Positions 51,503-59,708 are shown, numbered from the stretch's first letter. The stretch is 64,000 bases of DNA from Bacteroidia bacterium (GCA_037045145.1 JBAOIA010000012.1:558001-622000); one strand, 5' to 3'. Made by a program: numbers and translations. The notes: generated from the sequence alone by a model not told the origin.

Positions 51503-52972
51503 TCAGTAAGATGTTTTCAGCTCTACCCTTCTGTTTTTTGCTCTTCCTTCAGGAGTGTCGTTTCCGGCAATTGGCTTAGTTTCTCCAAAACCGGTAGCTG
51601 TTAATCTCGATTCAAAAATTCCTTTGCTCATCAGATAGTTTTTTACTGCATCACAGCGTTTTTGCGATAGATTAAGGTTATAAGCATCATCGCCTTTATT
51701 ATCGGTATGACCTTCTATTGACAAATTTGCTGCATCATACTTCTTCAGGATTCCGACCAATGCATCCAGTTGTACCAGTGAAGCAGGCTTTAGTTTATCA
51801 CTATTACTTTCAAAATAAATTGAAGATGCTATTTGAGTAATTTTTTTCACATCTTCTTTTGTAATTTCAGGACAACCTTTGTTTGTAATAGTACCTTTTA
51901 TTGTAGGGCATCTGTCTTCGTAATCAGCTACACCATCTCCATCGCTATCGGGGCAACCTTTCAAGGCAATAACACCCGGTACTTCAGGACACATATCTTC
52001 TTCGTTCACCAACCCATCTCCGTCACTATCAAAAGGGCAGCCGTTTGCATCAACTTTATATCCTTTCTTGGTTTCAGGACACTTGTCAAGGTTATCAGCT
52101 ACACCATCACCATCTTCGTCAGGGCAGCCTTTTAGAATTGCTAAACCTTTTACATCCGGGCATAAATCATCTTTATCACTAATGCCATCACCATCTCTGT
52201 CGGGGCAGCCTTTCAAGGGCAGAGTTCCCGGTGCTGTAGGGCAATCATCCATATAATCGGCAACACCATCATTATCTGAGTCAACAGGACAACCCGATGC
52301 ATCTACCTTAACCCCTTTAGGTGTATTTGGGCAGTTATCCTTCTTATCAGCAACACCATCATCATCAGAATCTTTGTTTTTGCCAAGATTAAATGTTAAG
52401 CCAACAGTATGAAATAAAAATCCATCATTGTTCTGATTCACTTGCCTGTCAACATCATCTTCTGAGGAGAGCATAAATGTTTCCTGAATAACTAGGTTGA
52501 AAGATTCAGAAAGTCTGAAATTTAAACCACCACCAAAGGAAGGTAATGCATAATCATAACGACTTACGACATCTCCATTTTGTGCCCAAATATTTCTATC
52601 CCAAACTATTATTCCTGCTCCGGCAAATAAAAATGGTCTGACTGCTGCTTCAGGCTTTGTGAAATGAAAACGTAAATGCAAACTTCCCGTAGTCATTTTT
52701 ATTCTGAAACGATTTACCTGATCTTCAATAAATCCTGCTTCGCCTGTTGTACCCATTATTTGTAAATCGGCATATTTTCCGAGATAATATCCTACGGATA
52801 TAGCACCGAAACCATAAAATGGCTGATTGGTTTTATAAAAACCTTGTCCCATATCGCCATTATATTGGGTAGCACCGCCATATAAACCCAAGTTCCATTT
52901 GCGGTCACTGTTTTGTGCATTAATCTGATGGCTGATGCACAATAAAACGATAGCCAAAAATATTTTCCTCAT
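51503..52972 (-). CDS. OmpA-family protein with thrombospondin type 3 repeats
   Basis: A 489-aa outer-membrane protein. Signal peptide (LCISHQINAQ), then an N-terminal beta-barrel-like region (residues 25-200). Next come calcium-binding TSP3 repeats between about 205 and 355 (for example KDSDDDGVADKKDNCPNTPK and DSDNDGVADYMDDCPTAPGT), and an OmpA C-terminal peptidoglycan-binding domain (SIYFESNSDKLKPAS; LSIEGHTDNKGDDAYNLNLS; SQKRCDAVKNYLMSKG; RRVELK). It anchors the outer membrane to peptidoglycan. Confidence 0.93.
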   Translation of the reverse strand: MRKIFLAIVLLCISHQINAQNSDRKWNLGLYGGATQYNGDMGQGFYKTNQPFYGFGAISVGYYLGKYADLQIMGTTGEAGFIEDQVNRFRIKMTTGSLHLRFHFTKPEAAVRPFLFAGAGIIVWDRNIWAQNGDVVSRYDYALPSFGGGLNFRLSESFNLVIQETFMLSSEDDVDRQVNQNNDGFLFHTVGLTFNLGKNKDSDDDGVADKKDNCPNTPKGVKVDASGCPVDSDNDGVADYMDDCPTAPGTLPLKGCPDRDGDGISDKDDLCPDVKGLAILKGCPDEDGDGVADNLDKCPETKKGYKVDANGCPFDSDGDGLVNEEDMCPEVPGVIALKGCPDSDGDGVADYEDRCPTIKGTITNKGCPEITKEDVKKITQIASSIYFESNSDKLKPASLVQLDALVGILKKYDAANLSIEGHTDNKGDDAYNLNLSQKRCDAVKNYLMSKGIFESRLTATGFGETKPIAGNDTPEGRAKNRRVELKTSY

Positions 52973-53098
52973 CTCTTAATGTTTAAATTCATTTAGTTTT
53001 GAAATCAATGCAAAGTAAGTATGCAGTTGATATGATGAAATGGTGATGTAAAAAACTAATTAACTTCTAATTGTTTAATTTAAGTAGCTTTTAACCTA

Positions 53099-53126
53099 TT
53101 GAAAACAGCCTGCATTCTTACTTTTG
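53099..53126 (+). promoter_or_regulatory. Promoter of the nif3-like operon
   Basis: TTG at 53099-53101, 17 nt, then TACTTTTG at 53119-53126: an exact Bacteroidota promoter, 16 nt before the ATG at 53143. Confidence 0.7.
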
Positions 53127-53142
53127 CATAACAGAAAAAATA

Positions 53143-54240
53143 ATGATTAGAATCAACGAAGTCATAAAAGTATTAGAGAATTGGGCACCTTTGGCTTATC
53201 AGGAAAGTTATGACAATTGCGGTCTTTTGACTGGTAATTCCGCTGATGAAGTAAAAGGAATAATGATTTGCCTTGATACTACAGAAGCCGTACTCGATGA
53301 GGCAATCAAAGAAAACTGCAATTTGATTATCGCACATCATCCGATTTTATTCAGTGGGTTAAAAAAAATTACCGGAAGGAATTATGTTGAGCGTGTAATC
53401 ATAAAGGCAATAAAAAACAACCTTGCAATTTATGCACTACATACCAACTTAGATAATATAAATACAGGAGTCAACCGGCAGTTATGCCAACAGTTGGGTC
53501 TTGAAAATGCTAAAATATTGTTGCAAAAACAGGGCATTTTAAAGAAATTAGTAACCTTTACGCCAATTGAGCAGGCTGAAAAAGTCAGGAAAGCCTTTTT
53601 TGCAGCAGGTGCCGGAAACATCAGTAATTACAGCGAATGCAGTTTTAATATTGAGGGCAAAGGCACATTTAAACCTGAAGCAGAAGCGAATCCCACAATT
53701 GGAGAAAAGTTAATCAGACACACGGAGAGTGAAGTTCGTACAGAAGTTATTTATGAAGCACATAGAGAACATCTGGTGCTAAAAGCTTTGTTTGAATCAC
53801 ATCCTTATGAAGAAGTTGCCTACGACATTTACACATTAACCAATACGCATCAGCAGACAGGTTCAGGAATGATAGGCCAACTTAAAGAAGAAATAGATGA
53901 AATTACTTTTTTACAACTGGTTAAATCAAATTTAAATTGTAGTGTGTTAAAGCACACCCACTTAAGCCAAAAGAAAATAAGAAAAGTTGCCGTTTGTGGC
54001 GGTTCAGGTATTTTTCTGCTGCCGCAGGCAATTGACGCAGGTGCAGATGCTTTAATCACATCAGACATAAAATATCATCAGTTTTTTGACGCTGATAATA
54101 GAATTTTACTCATAGATGCCGGGCATTATGAGACCGAGCAGTTTACAATGATGCTGATTAAAGATTTGTTAATCAAAAAATTTACTACATTTGCCATCCG
54201 TTTAACAAAAGTGGATACAAATCCGGTAAAATATTTCTGA
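53143..54240 (+). CDS. Nif3-like dinuclear metal centre protein
   Basis: A 365-aa protein of the Nif3/YbgI/YqfO family, which forms hexameric rings with two metal ions per subunit. Metal-binding parts are LIIAHHPILFSGLKKITG (HH near residues 65-66), YALHTNLDNINTGVN, and late VCGGSGIFLLPQAIDAGADA with LLIDAGHYETEQF. The extra middle domain (residues 130-230, CutA-like) marks the YqfO-type. Function remains uncertain. The next gene starts 2 nt later. Confidence 0.92.
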   Translation: MIRINEVIKVLENWAPLAYQESYDNCGLLTGNSADEVKGIMICLDTTEAVLDEAIKENCNLIIAHHPILFSGLKKITGRNYVERVIIKAIKNNLAIYALHTNLDNINTGVNRQLCQQLGLENAKILLQKQGILKKLVTFTPIEQAEKVRKAFFAAGAGNISNYSECSFNIEGKGTFKPEAEANPTIGEKLIRHTESEVRTEVIYEAHREHLVLKALFESHPYEEVAYDIYTLTNTHQQTGSGMIGQLKEEIDEITFLQLVKSNLNCSVLKHTHLSQKKIRKVAVCGGSGIFLLPQAIDAGADALITSDIKYHQFFDADNRILLIDAGHYETEQFTMMLIKDLLIKKFTTFAIRLTKVDTNPVKYF

Positions 54241-54242
54241 TT

Positions 54243-55514
54243 ATGGCGGCAAAAAAACCTGTGAAAGCTGTAGCAAAAAAAACAAGTGCAAAGCCGGCAG
54301 CGAAAAAGACAGCAGCAAAAAAAACACCTGCTAAGAAGAAGGCTGTTGTAAAACCGGCAGTTAAAAAACCTATTGCAAAAAAGGCTCCGGTAAAAAAATC
54401 AGCTCCGGCAAAACCAGCTAAAAAGGCCGCTGCACCTAAAGCCACAAAAACTAAAGCTACTGAAAAAGAAAAGAAAAACATAAAAGCCAAACCGAAAGAA
54501 ACAAATACAAAAGTCACATCATCAAAAGCAGTAAAAAAAACAAGTACAGGCATGTCAAAAACAGACACTAAAGCAAAAACAAAAGGCAGAAGTAAGAAAG
54601 TAGAAGAACCGGTAATTACCAAGGTGAGTAAACCAGTAGTGAAGCGTTTAACGGAAACACGTAATTTAAAAGCTATTGATACGGGTACGGCAGCAAAATT
54701 ATCAAGCAAATACAGTGTTGGCGACATTTCACAGTTTCAGATTAAAATGCCTAAGAAAGGTGTTCATGACGCATCAGCAGAAGAAAAACTTCAAGCTTTG
54801 TTTCAACTTCAACAAATTGACTCTGAAATTGACAGAATTCAGATTGTAAGAGGAGAATTACCTGTTGAAGTAAAAGATCTTGAAGATGATGTTGCACGTC
54901 TTGAAACAAGAATCAGCAATATCAATAATGATATGACAGAGTTTGACAGGATGATTGCTGAAAGAAAACAAGGAATTAAAGATTCAACTGCTGCGATAAA
55001 GAAATATGAGGGTCAGCAAAACAATGTAAAAAACAATAGGGAGTATGAGTCGCTTGCTAAAGAAATAGAATTCCAGAAACTTGAAATACAACTTTGTGAG
55101 AAGCGGATTAAAGAATACACTTTTGAAATCACCTCTAAAAAACAAATCCTGACAGAATCAGAAGAAGACTTAACACATCGCAAATCTGATTTGGAAAACA
55201 AACGCAAAGAGTTAGACAACATCATTGCAGAAACCCGTAAGGAAGAAGATGTACTGAATGAATATTCTGGAAAAGCTGCTGCAATTATAGAAGAACGTTT
55301 GCTAAGCGGATATAAAAAGATTCGTGAAAACGCTGCCAACGGCTTGGCTGTAGTTTCTATTCAGCGTGATAGCTGTGGCGGTTGTTTTAACAAGGTTCCA
55401 CCACAACGTCAGTTGGAGATTAAGCAACGCAAAAAAGTTATTGTATGCGAGCATTGCGGACGAATTCTTGTTGATCAGGAAATTATGACAGACTTGCCGG
55501 AAAATCCTGCATAA
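54243..55514 (+). CDS. C4-type zinc ribbon protein with histone H1-like tail
   Basis: A 423-aa protein. Residues 1-120 are a Lys/Ala/Pro-rich disordered tail (AKKTSAKPAAKKTAAKKTPA and similar), like histone H1 or bacterial H1-like proteins. Residues 175-350 are a long coiled coil (LFQLQQIDSEIDRIQIVRGE ...). The C-terminus has two Cys pairs, CGGCFNKVPPQRQLEI and VCEHCGRILVDQEI, a C4 zinc ribbon of the CT398/DUF164-like family. The family usually lacks the lysine-rich tail. It forms an operon with the nif3-like gene; a nucleic-acid role is inferred from the tail. Confidence 0.88.
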   Translation: MAAKKPVKAVAKKTSAKPAAKKTAAKKTPAKKKAVVKPAVKKPIAKKAPVKKSAPAKPAKKAAAPKATKTKATEKEKKNIKAKPKETNTKVTSSKAVKKTSTGMSKTDTKAKTKGRSKKVEEPVITKVSKPVVKRLTETRNLKAIDTGTAAKLSSKYSVGDISQFQIKMPKKGVHDASAEEKLQALFQLQQIDSEIDRIQIVRGELPVEVKDLEDDVARLETRISNINNDMTEFDRMIAERKQGIKDSTAAIKKYEGQQNNVKNNREYESLAKEIEFQKLEIQLCEKRIKEYTFEITSKKQILTESEEDLTHRKSDLENKRKELDNIIAETRKEEDVLNEYSGKAAAIIEERLLSGYKKIRENAANGLAVVSIQRDSCGGCFNKVPPQRQLEIKQRKKVIVCEHCGRILVDQEIMTDLPENPA

Positions 55515-55533
55515 ATAGATAGCAATAAAAAGG

Positions 55534-55553
55534 CCGCTTAAAAGCGGTTTTTT
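55534..55553 (+). terminator. Terminator after the zinc ribbon gene
   Basis: CCGCTT and AAGCGG (55534-55547) with a 2-nt loop, followed by seven T residues. Confidence 0.85.
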
Positions 55554-55577
55554 TATGCCATATTTTTCAAAATAAAT

Positions 55578-55607
55578 TTGGAGAATACTAACCTATCTGT
55601 ATCTTTG
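55578..55607 (+). promoter_or_regulatory. tRNA-Val promoter
   Basis: TTG at 55578-55580, 19 nt, then TATCTTTG at 55600-55607, 34 nt before the tRNA 5' end. Confidence 0.7.
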
Positions 55608-55641
55608 CACGCTCATTAAAAATGACCCATTAAAATAGTTA

Positions 55642-55716
55642 GGGAGCATAGCTCAGCTGGTTCAGAGCATCTGCCTTACAAGCAGAGGGTCACAGGTTCG
55701 AATCCTGTTGCTCCCA
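55642..55716 (+). tRNA. tRNA-Val (anticodon TAC)
   Basis: A complete cloverleaf of 75 nt: acceptor GGGAGCA with TGCTCCC, D-arm GCTCAGCTGGTTCAGAGC, anticodon stem CTGCC/... with loop TTACAAG (anticodon TAC) and T-arm CACAGGTTCGAATCCTGTT. CCA is not encoded. It is followed at 55719 by its terminator, and its 3' end is the source of the repeated segment in the array downstream. Confidence 0.95.
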
Positions 55717-55718
55717 CA

Positions 55719-55745
55719 AAGTCCGCAAATGCGGACTTTTTTATT
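55719..55745 (+). terminator. tRNA terminator, repeated in each array unit
   Basis: AAGTCCGC, loop AAAT, GCGGACTT then a T-run. The identical hairpin recurs at 56039, 56359 and 56679. It lies directly before each GIY-YIG start codon. Confidence 0.85.
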
Positions 55746-55746
55746 T

Positions 55747-55992
55747 ATGTTCACTGTTTATGTTATCCATTCACAATCGCACAATGTCTTCTATAAAGGC
55801 ATGACTGAAGATTTGGAGCGAAGATTGTTCCAGCATAACAATGGCCTACTTGGAACTTACACCAAAAATAAAGCTCCTTGGAAATTAGTCTATTCAGAAA
55901 CTTTTCTTTCTAAATCTGATGCGCTCAAAAGAGAAAAATATTTCAAAACCGGTGCCGGCAGAGACTTCCTTAAATCTAAAATTATTCTTTAG
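55747..55992 (+). CDS. GIY-YIG nuclease-domain protein, copy 1
   Basis: An 81-aa single-domain GIY-YIG protein of the small UPF0213/YhbQ-like type. The first strand MFTVYVIHS and FYKGMTEDLERRLFQHNNG hold the GIY- and YIG-equivalent strands and the catalytic Arg (in ERR). KREKYFKTGAGRDFLKSK carries the conserved Glu region. The ATG at 55747 follows the tRNA terminator; an upstream TTG in the same frame lies inside the tRNA and is not credible. In this family DNA cleavage is plausible but often untested. Confidence 0.85.
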   Translation: MFTVYVIHSQSHNVFYKGMTEDLERRLFQHNNGLLGTYTKNKAPWKLVYSETFLSKSDALKREKYFKTGAGRDFLKSKIIL

Positions 55993-56036
55993 CAGAGGGC
56001 ACAGTCAGCCGAGGCTGACGAATCCTGTTGCTCCCA
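55993..56036 (+). other. Pseudo-tRNA 3' half with palindrome in the T-loop, copy 1
   Basis: The sequence after the nuclease stop, GCAGAGGGCACAG, then GTCAGCCGAGGCTGAC (56004-56019), then GAATCCTGTTGCTCCCAC, copies the tRNA-Val 3' half. The palindrome replaces the GTTC of the T-loop. This copy has one mismatch in the palindrome. Confidence 0.8.
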
Positions 56037-56066
56037 CAAAGTCCGCAAATGCGGACTTTTTTATTT

Positions 56067-56312
56067 ATGTTCACTGTTTATGTTATCCATTCACAATCGC
56101 ACAATGTCTTCTATAAAGGCATGACTGAAGATTTGGAGCGAAGACTGTTCCAGCATAACAATGGCCTACTTGGAACTTACACCAAAAATAAAGCTCCTTG
56201 GAAATTAGTCTATTCAGAAACTTTTCTTTCTAAATCTGATGCGCTCAAAAGAGAAAAGTATTTCAAAACCGGTGTCGGCAGAGACTTCCTTAAATCTAAA
56301 ATTATTCTTTAG
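56067..56312 (+). CDS. GIY-YIG nuclease-domain protein, copy 2
   Basis: The same 81-aa protein as copy 1, with GVGRD instead of GAGRD near residue 71. Motifs, terminator and start context are identical to copy 1. Confidence 0.83.
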   Translation: MFTVYVIHSQSHNVFYKGMTEDLERRLFQHNNGLLGTYTKNKAPWKLVYSETFLSKSDALKREKYFKTGVGRDFLKSKIIL

Positions 56313-56356
56313 CAGAGGGCACAGTCAGCCGCGGCTGACGAATCCTGTTGCTCCCA
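56313..56356 (+). other. Pseudo-tRNA 3' half, copy 2
   Basis: As the first, with the perfect 16-bp palindrome GTCAGCCGCGGCTGAC at 56324-56339. Confidence 0.8.
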
Positions 56357-56386
56357 CAAAGTCCGCAAATGCGGACTTTTTTATTT

Positions 56387-56632
56387 ATGTTCACTGTTTA
56401 TGTTATCCATTCACAATCGCACAATGTCTTCTATAAAGGCATGACTGAAGATTTGGAGCGAAGATTGTTCCAGCATAACAATGGCCTACTTGGAACTTAC
56501 ACCAAAAATAAAGCTCCTTGGAAATTAGTCTATTCAGAAACTTTTCTTTCTAAATCTGATGCGCTCAAAAGAGAAAAATATTTCAAAACCGGTGCCGGCA
56601 GAGACTTCCTTAAATCTAAAATTACTCTTTAG
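56387..56632 (+). CDS. GIY-YIG nuclease-domain protein, copy 3
   Basis: The same 81-aa protein, with the C-terminus KSKITL instead of KSKIIL. All catalytic motif residues are retained. Confidence 0.83.
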   Translation: MFTVYVIHSQSHNVFYKGMTEDLERRLFQHNNGLLGTYTKNKAPWKLVYSETFLSKSDALKREKYFKTGAGRDFLKSKITL

Positions 56633-56676
56633 CAGAGGGCACAGTCAGCCGCGGCTGACGAATCCTGTTGCTCCCA
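56633..56676 (+). other. Pseudo-tRNA 3' half, copy 3
   Basis: Perfect palindrome GTCAGCCGCGGCTGAC at 56644-56659, then the tRNA acceptor/T-arm end. Confidence 0.8.
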
Positions 56677-56706
56677 CAAAGTCCGCAAATGCGGACTTTT
56701 TTATTT

Positions 56707-56799
56707 ATGTTCACTGTTTATGTTATCCATTCACAATCGCACAATGTCTTCTATAAAGGCATGACTGAAGATTTGGAGCGAAGATTGTTCCAATATTAA
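56707..56799 (+). pseudogene. Truncated GIY-YIG gene, copy 4
   Basis: The first 29 codons match the other copies to LERRLFQ; then the sequence runs into TATTAA and ends. The conserved Glu region is absent, so it cannot be active. The break at 56790 is the right edge of the array and is next to a histidine kinase fragment. Confidence 0.85.
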
Positions 56800-56808
56800 T
56801 TACAAGTT

Positions 56809-56967
56809 CTATTTCTTACTTACGGACAGGCTGAATGAAAAATTAGTACCTTTCTCCTTTTCACTACGCACTTTAATAGTTTGGTGCTGTGCCTCTATAA
56901 TATGTTTCACAATGGCTAAGCCAAGTCCAGTCCCTCCTACTTCGCGCGACCTGCTTTTGTCAATTCT
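56809..56967 (-). pseudogene. Histidine kinase C-terminal fragment
   Basis: The minus strand reads RIDKSRSREVGGTGLGLAIV, then KHIIEAQHQTIKVRSEKEKG, TNFSFSLSVSKK and a stop. GGTGLGLAIVKHI is the G2 box of an HATPase domain. Upstream of RIDK is an in-frame stop, so only about 52 codons survive. The style matches PhoR/RprX-type kinases that partner OmpR-type regulators such as the one at 49192. Confidence 0.8.
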
Positions 56968-57087
56968 TTAAAATCATTCAGTATAGGACTTTATAGATAA
57001 ATTTTTAAAAGATATTTTTGCCTTTTTAAAACTTTATTTTTTAAAACTATCAATGGTTAAAAGTGTTTTTAAACTGTTTTAATATTT

Positions 57088-58239
57088 ATGCAGTACTTTT
57101 CACTGATCTTAACAATTTCATTTCTGTTTTCCTCAATTCGTAGTACGGCACAGCATTATGTATTGTATGGAGAAAGAAACCTTAATGACACTATTTTATC
57201 TGTTTATTTTGACAGAAACGGGAAGCCATATCCCGACTATTTTATTGCTGACTCTGTACTGAATTTTAATACCGGCTCATTAGATTCTTTTTACAATAGT
57301 TATCCAAATGACTTTTCTGCAATATGTTCATTATATAAATGTCGTTTCAACAAGTATAGTATATCAAACACAAGTATTCTTAATGATTCAATTTTTCAAA
57401 CTATAGCTGATAAGATCAACAATCAAACAAAAAAAGGTTTGGTTCCAACTTTTATGATTCATGGTTTTAGGAAATCGTATGTTAATAAACCAGGTGTTTT
57501 CACCTCTGTTATAGATTATAACTTATTGATTGCGGCAATTAATCGGTTAAGTACTGAAAAATATTCCTATATCAGAGTGTTTTGGGATGGCAGTTATTTA
57601 GATATTTCAGAAGGTGTTAAACAGATGAAACAAATTTTTACGGTTTTTGAAAAAGCACAACTCAATGCTGTTTCAGTTGGTTATGGATTAAGACAAGTAT
57701 TGTCACGTACCACTTCACCTGAGGTTAATATTATATCACACAGTCTTGGTGCGAAAGTTGTTACCAATGCTTTGTTTGATACAACAATAAACAATTATCC
57801 CACCCCAAATAACAGAAATATTAATATTTGTCTTATTGCACCGGCAATAGACGGAATAGAAGCTTTTAAAAACTACTATTCACGAAACAGCACTCTTGCA
57901 TATAAAAAGAGCGACAACTATAGCCTATTTGTTTTGTACAATAAAAAAGACTTTGTGCTACGTAAAAAAGATTATTTCTTTGAGTTGTTTGGCCCGGGGC
58001 CAAGAAAACATGGCAACACTACTTTGGGGTGTAATTCAAACAATGAAGCCATTAAACTAAAAGATTATTTTATTCAGCACTTTCACGGCTCTAAAATAAC
58101 CCTGATTAATATGACTGATTTGATTGAAAAATGTCATCATTTACGCTGTTATTGCGAAGGTGACAATTTAAAAACTGCTATTCAGTTAATGAACCACACA
58201 ATTACTAATTCAAACGGAAATAAAATACTAAACAAATAA
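57088..58239 (+). CDS. Exported alpha/beta-hydrolase-like protein
   Basis: A 383-aa protein with a signal peptide (FLFSSIRSTAQ). Alpha/beta hydrolase features are TFMIHGFRKSYVNKPGVF (oxyanion loop), and NIISHSLGAKVVTNALF (nucleophile elbow, SHSLG) near residue 217. IAPAIDGIEAF and a late His (QHFHGSK) are compatible with the catalytic acid and His. It resembles DUF900-type esterase-like proteins; the substrate is unknown. The peroxiredoxin gene begins 5 nt later. Confidence 0.72.
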   Translation: MQYFSLILTISFLFSSIRSTAQHYVLYGERNLNDTILSVYFDRNGKPYPDYFIADSVLNFNTGSLDSFYNSYPNDFSAICSLYKCRFNKYSISNTSILNDSIFQTIADKINNQTKKGLVPTFMIHGFRKSYVNKPGVFTSVIDYNLLIAAINRLSTEKYSYIRVFWDGSYLDISEGVKQMKQIFTVFEKAQLNAVSVGYGLRQVLSRTTSPEVNIISHSLGAKVVTNALFDTTINNYPTPNNRNINICLIAPAIDGIEAFKNYYSRNSTLAYKKSDNYSLFVLYNKKDFVLRKKDYFFELFGPGPRKHGNTTLGCNSNNEAIKLKDYFIQHFHGSKITLINMTDLIEKCHHLRCYCEGDNLKTAIQLMNHTITNSNGNKILNK

Positions 58240-58244
58240 ATATT

Positions 58245-58712
58245 ATGTCATTGAACATTAATCATCCGGCACCACTCTTTGAAAGTTTCAATTCTGAAAA
58301 ACAACCATTTTCCCTTGAACAATTGAAAGGAAAGAATGTATTACTCTTATTTTTCCCGGCAGCATTTACCAGTACTTGTACAAAAGAATTGTGCAGTGTC
58401 AGAGATGATTTGTCTTATTATAACAACTTAGATTGTACAGTAATTGGCATCTCAACAGATACAATCTATTCGCTGGCAAAATATAAAGAAGAACAAAAGT
58501 TGAACTTCCAGTTGGTCTCAGATTACAACAAAGAAATAGGTAAAATTTATCATGTACAATATGAACTGTTTGGGTTAGGCATGAAAGGTATTACAAAACG
58601 AGCTGCATTTCTCATTGATAAAAGTGGAATTCTACGCTACTTGGAAGTATTAGAAAACGCAGGAGAAATTCCTGACTTTAATAAAATCAAATCAGTTCTT
58701 GATAGTTTGTGA
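58245..58712 (+). CDS. Peroxiredoxin (AhpC/TSA, Bcp-like)
   Basis: A 155-aa thiol peroxidase. The peroxidatic Cys is in FPAAFTSTCTKELCSVRDDL (PxxxTxxC pattern, near residues 40-59); a second Cys four residues later may act as resolving Cys. FQLVSDYNKEIGKIYHVQYE and RAAFLIDKSGILRY complete the fold. It reduces H2O2 and organic peroxides. It overlaps the convergent 58692 gene by 21 nt. Confidence 0.9.
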   Translation: MSLNINHPAPLFESFNSEKQPFSLEQLKGKNVLLLFFPAAFTSTCTKELCSVRDDLSYYNNLDCTVIGISTDTIYSLAKYKEEQKLNFQLVSDYNKEIGKIYHVQYELFGLGMKGITKRAAFLIDKSGILRYLEVLENAGEIPDFNKIKSVLDSL

Positions 58713-59708
58713 TTGTGCAATGGTCGTTGCTAGAATGCGGTGGCCATAGTTATTAAAATGAATATCATTTTTGTAATAGGGAGATTTGTTGGTTTCTAAA
58801 TAAAAGCTTTGCAAAGGACTTTGCGAATCAAGAAAATCACATCTGCCGGAACACCATGCTTTTATCTGATTTGAAAAACTATCTGTATTAATATCAGTCT
58901 TCAGAATATCCCTTTTTGAAGGAATACACGATACAATTACCCTAATCTTATTATCCTTACAAAGTGCAACAAATTTTTCTAAGTAAGTTAATGTTGGTTC
59001 AGCAAGTATATCTTTACTCTCATTCAAAGCAGATTCATTTAAATTCCGATTGTTTTCGAATTTTACAGTCATCTGCATATAAAATTTACGAACTAATCGA
59101 AGCAGGTTTGAGTTTCTTATTATTTCATACTTCCATTGTGGCATACCGCCATCAACAGCCGTCACTTCTTGTCCATTAAACTTTGCTTTGTTAAAATATT
59201 GTTTGTCTTCAGCAACATCGTTAGCATATAAAAATAAAAAAGCAACATCCGGTTTATCACTTTTCAATAAATGCTTCAATTTTAAATAATGCAGAATTGG
59301 ACTGTATGCACCAACAGCAAAATTTTTAAAACATACATCAGGAAAATCTTTCTCCAATATTCCAACAACAGATGAATCATAATTTACTTGAAGTGCTTCA
59401 ATATAGGAGTCGCCAAAAAACCAAATTTTTCCCCTGCAATTCTCTGTCTTTTTTTCATTCGGGTTAACAACACAACCCATCCTATCATATCTTACCTGAA
59501 TATTTCCATATTCATGCTCTGCAGCATTTGAGTGAATGAAAAAATAATCAGGTCTATGAATATGATGCAGAACAGAATCGGGTTCGAATGCTGCATTGTC
59601 ATATCCGAGATTTGCAATTCGTAATCCAAATTCTGCAAGGATTAAAAAAAGTAATAAAAATAAAAAGTTAGTCCCTAAAATTTTTAGTTTCTTCCTTATT
59701 GATGACAT
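58692..59708 (-). CDS. SGNH/GDSL hydrolase-like membrane-anchored protein
   Basis: A 338-aa protein with an N-terminal transmembrane helix (NFLFLLLFLILAEFGLRIA). The hydrolase motif IWFFGDSYIEALQVNYDSSV (Ser near residue 103) and the terminal NDIHFNNYGHRILATTIAQS (Asp-x-x-His) mark an SGNH esterase. VAFLFLYANDVAEDKQYF holds the block III Asn. Possibly an O-acetyl esterase of a polysaccharide. Its 3' end overlaps the peroxiredoxin gene in convergent orientation. Confidence 0.8.
   Translation of the reverse strand: MSSIRKKLKILGTNFLFLLLFLILAEFGLRIANLGYDNAAFEPDSVLHHIHRPDYFFIHSNAAEHEYGNIQVRYDRMGCVVNPNEKKTENCRGKIWFFGDSYIEALQVNYDSSVVGILEKDFPDVCFKNFAVGAYSPILHYLKLKHLLKSDKPDVAFLFLYANDVAEDKQYFNKAKFNGQEVTAVDGGMPQWKYEIIRNSNLLRLVRKFYMQMTVKFENNRNLNESALNESKDILAEPTLTYLEKFVALCKDNKIRVIVSCIPSKRDILKTDINTDSFSNQIKAWCSGRCDFLDSQSPLQSFYLETNKSPYYKNDIHFNNYGHRILATTIAQSQTIKN

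Larger units (their letters stand above)
55699..56790 (+). repeat. Tandem array of 320-bp units, 3.4 copies
   Basis: The unit runs from the tRNA 3' end (GAATCCTGTTGCTCCCAC) through the terminator and a GIY-YIG gene to a pseudo-tRNA 3' half. It is repeated with period 320. Copies differ by a handful of single-base changes. The fourth copy stops after codon 29 of the nuclease gene. Recent amplification is the simplest reading; collapse or expansion in assembly cannot be excluded. Confidence 0.92.

Noticed and set aside
54185..54727. Long hydrophobic minus-strand frame opposite the zinc ribbon gene
   Set aside because: It is the antisense shadow of AAA/GCN lysine and alanine codons, which read as Phe, Ala and Val.
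55708..55746. TTG start of the GIY-YIG frame inside the tRNA gene
   Set aside because: It would translate the tRNA 3' end and terminator; the ATG at 55747 gives the family's usual N-terminus.
55699..56799. CRISPR array
   Set aside because: The unit is 320 bp, coding and near-identical throughout; there are no short repeats with unique spacers and no cas genes.
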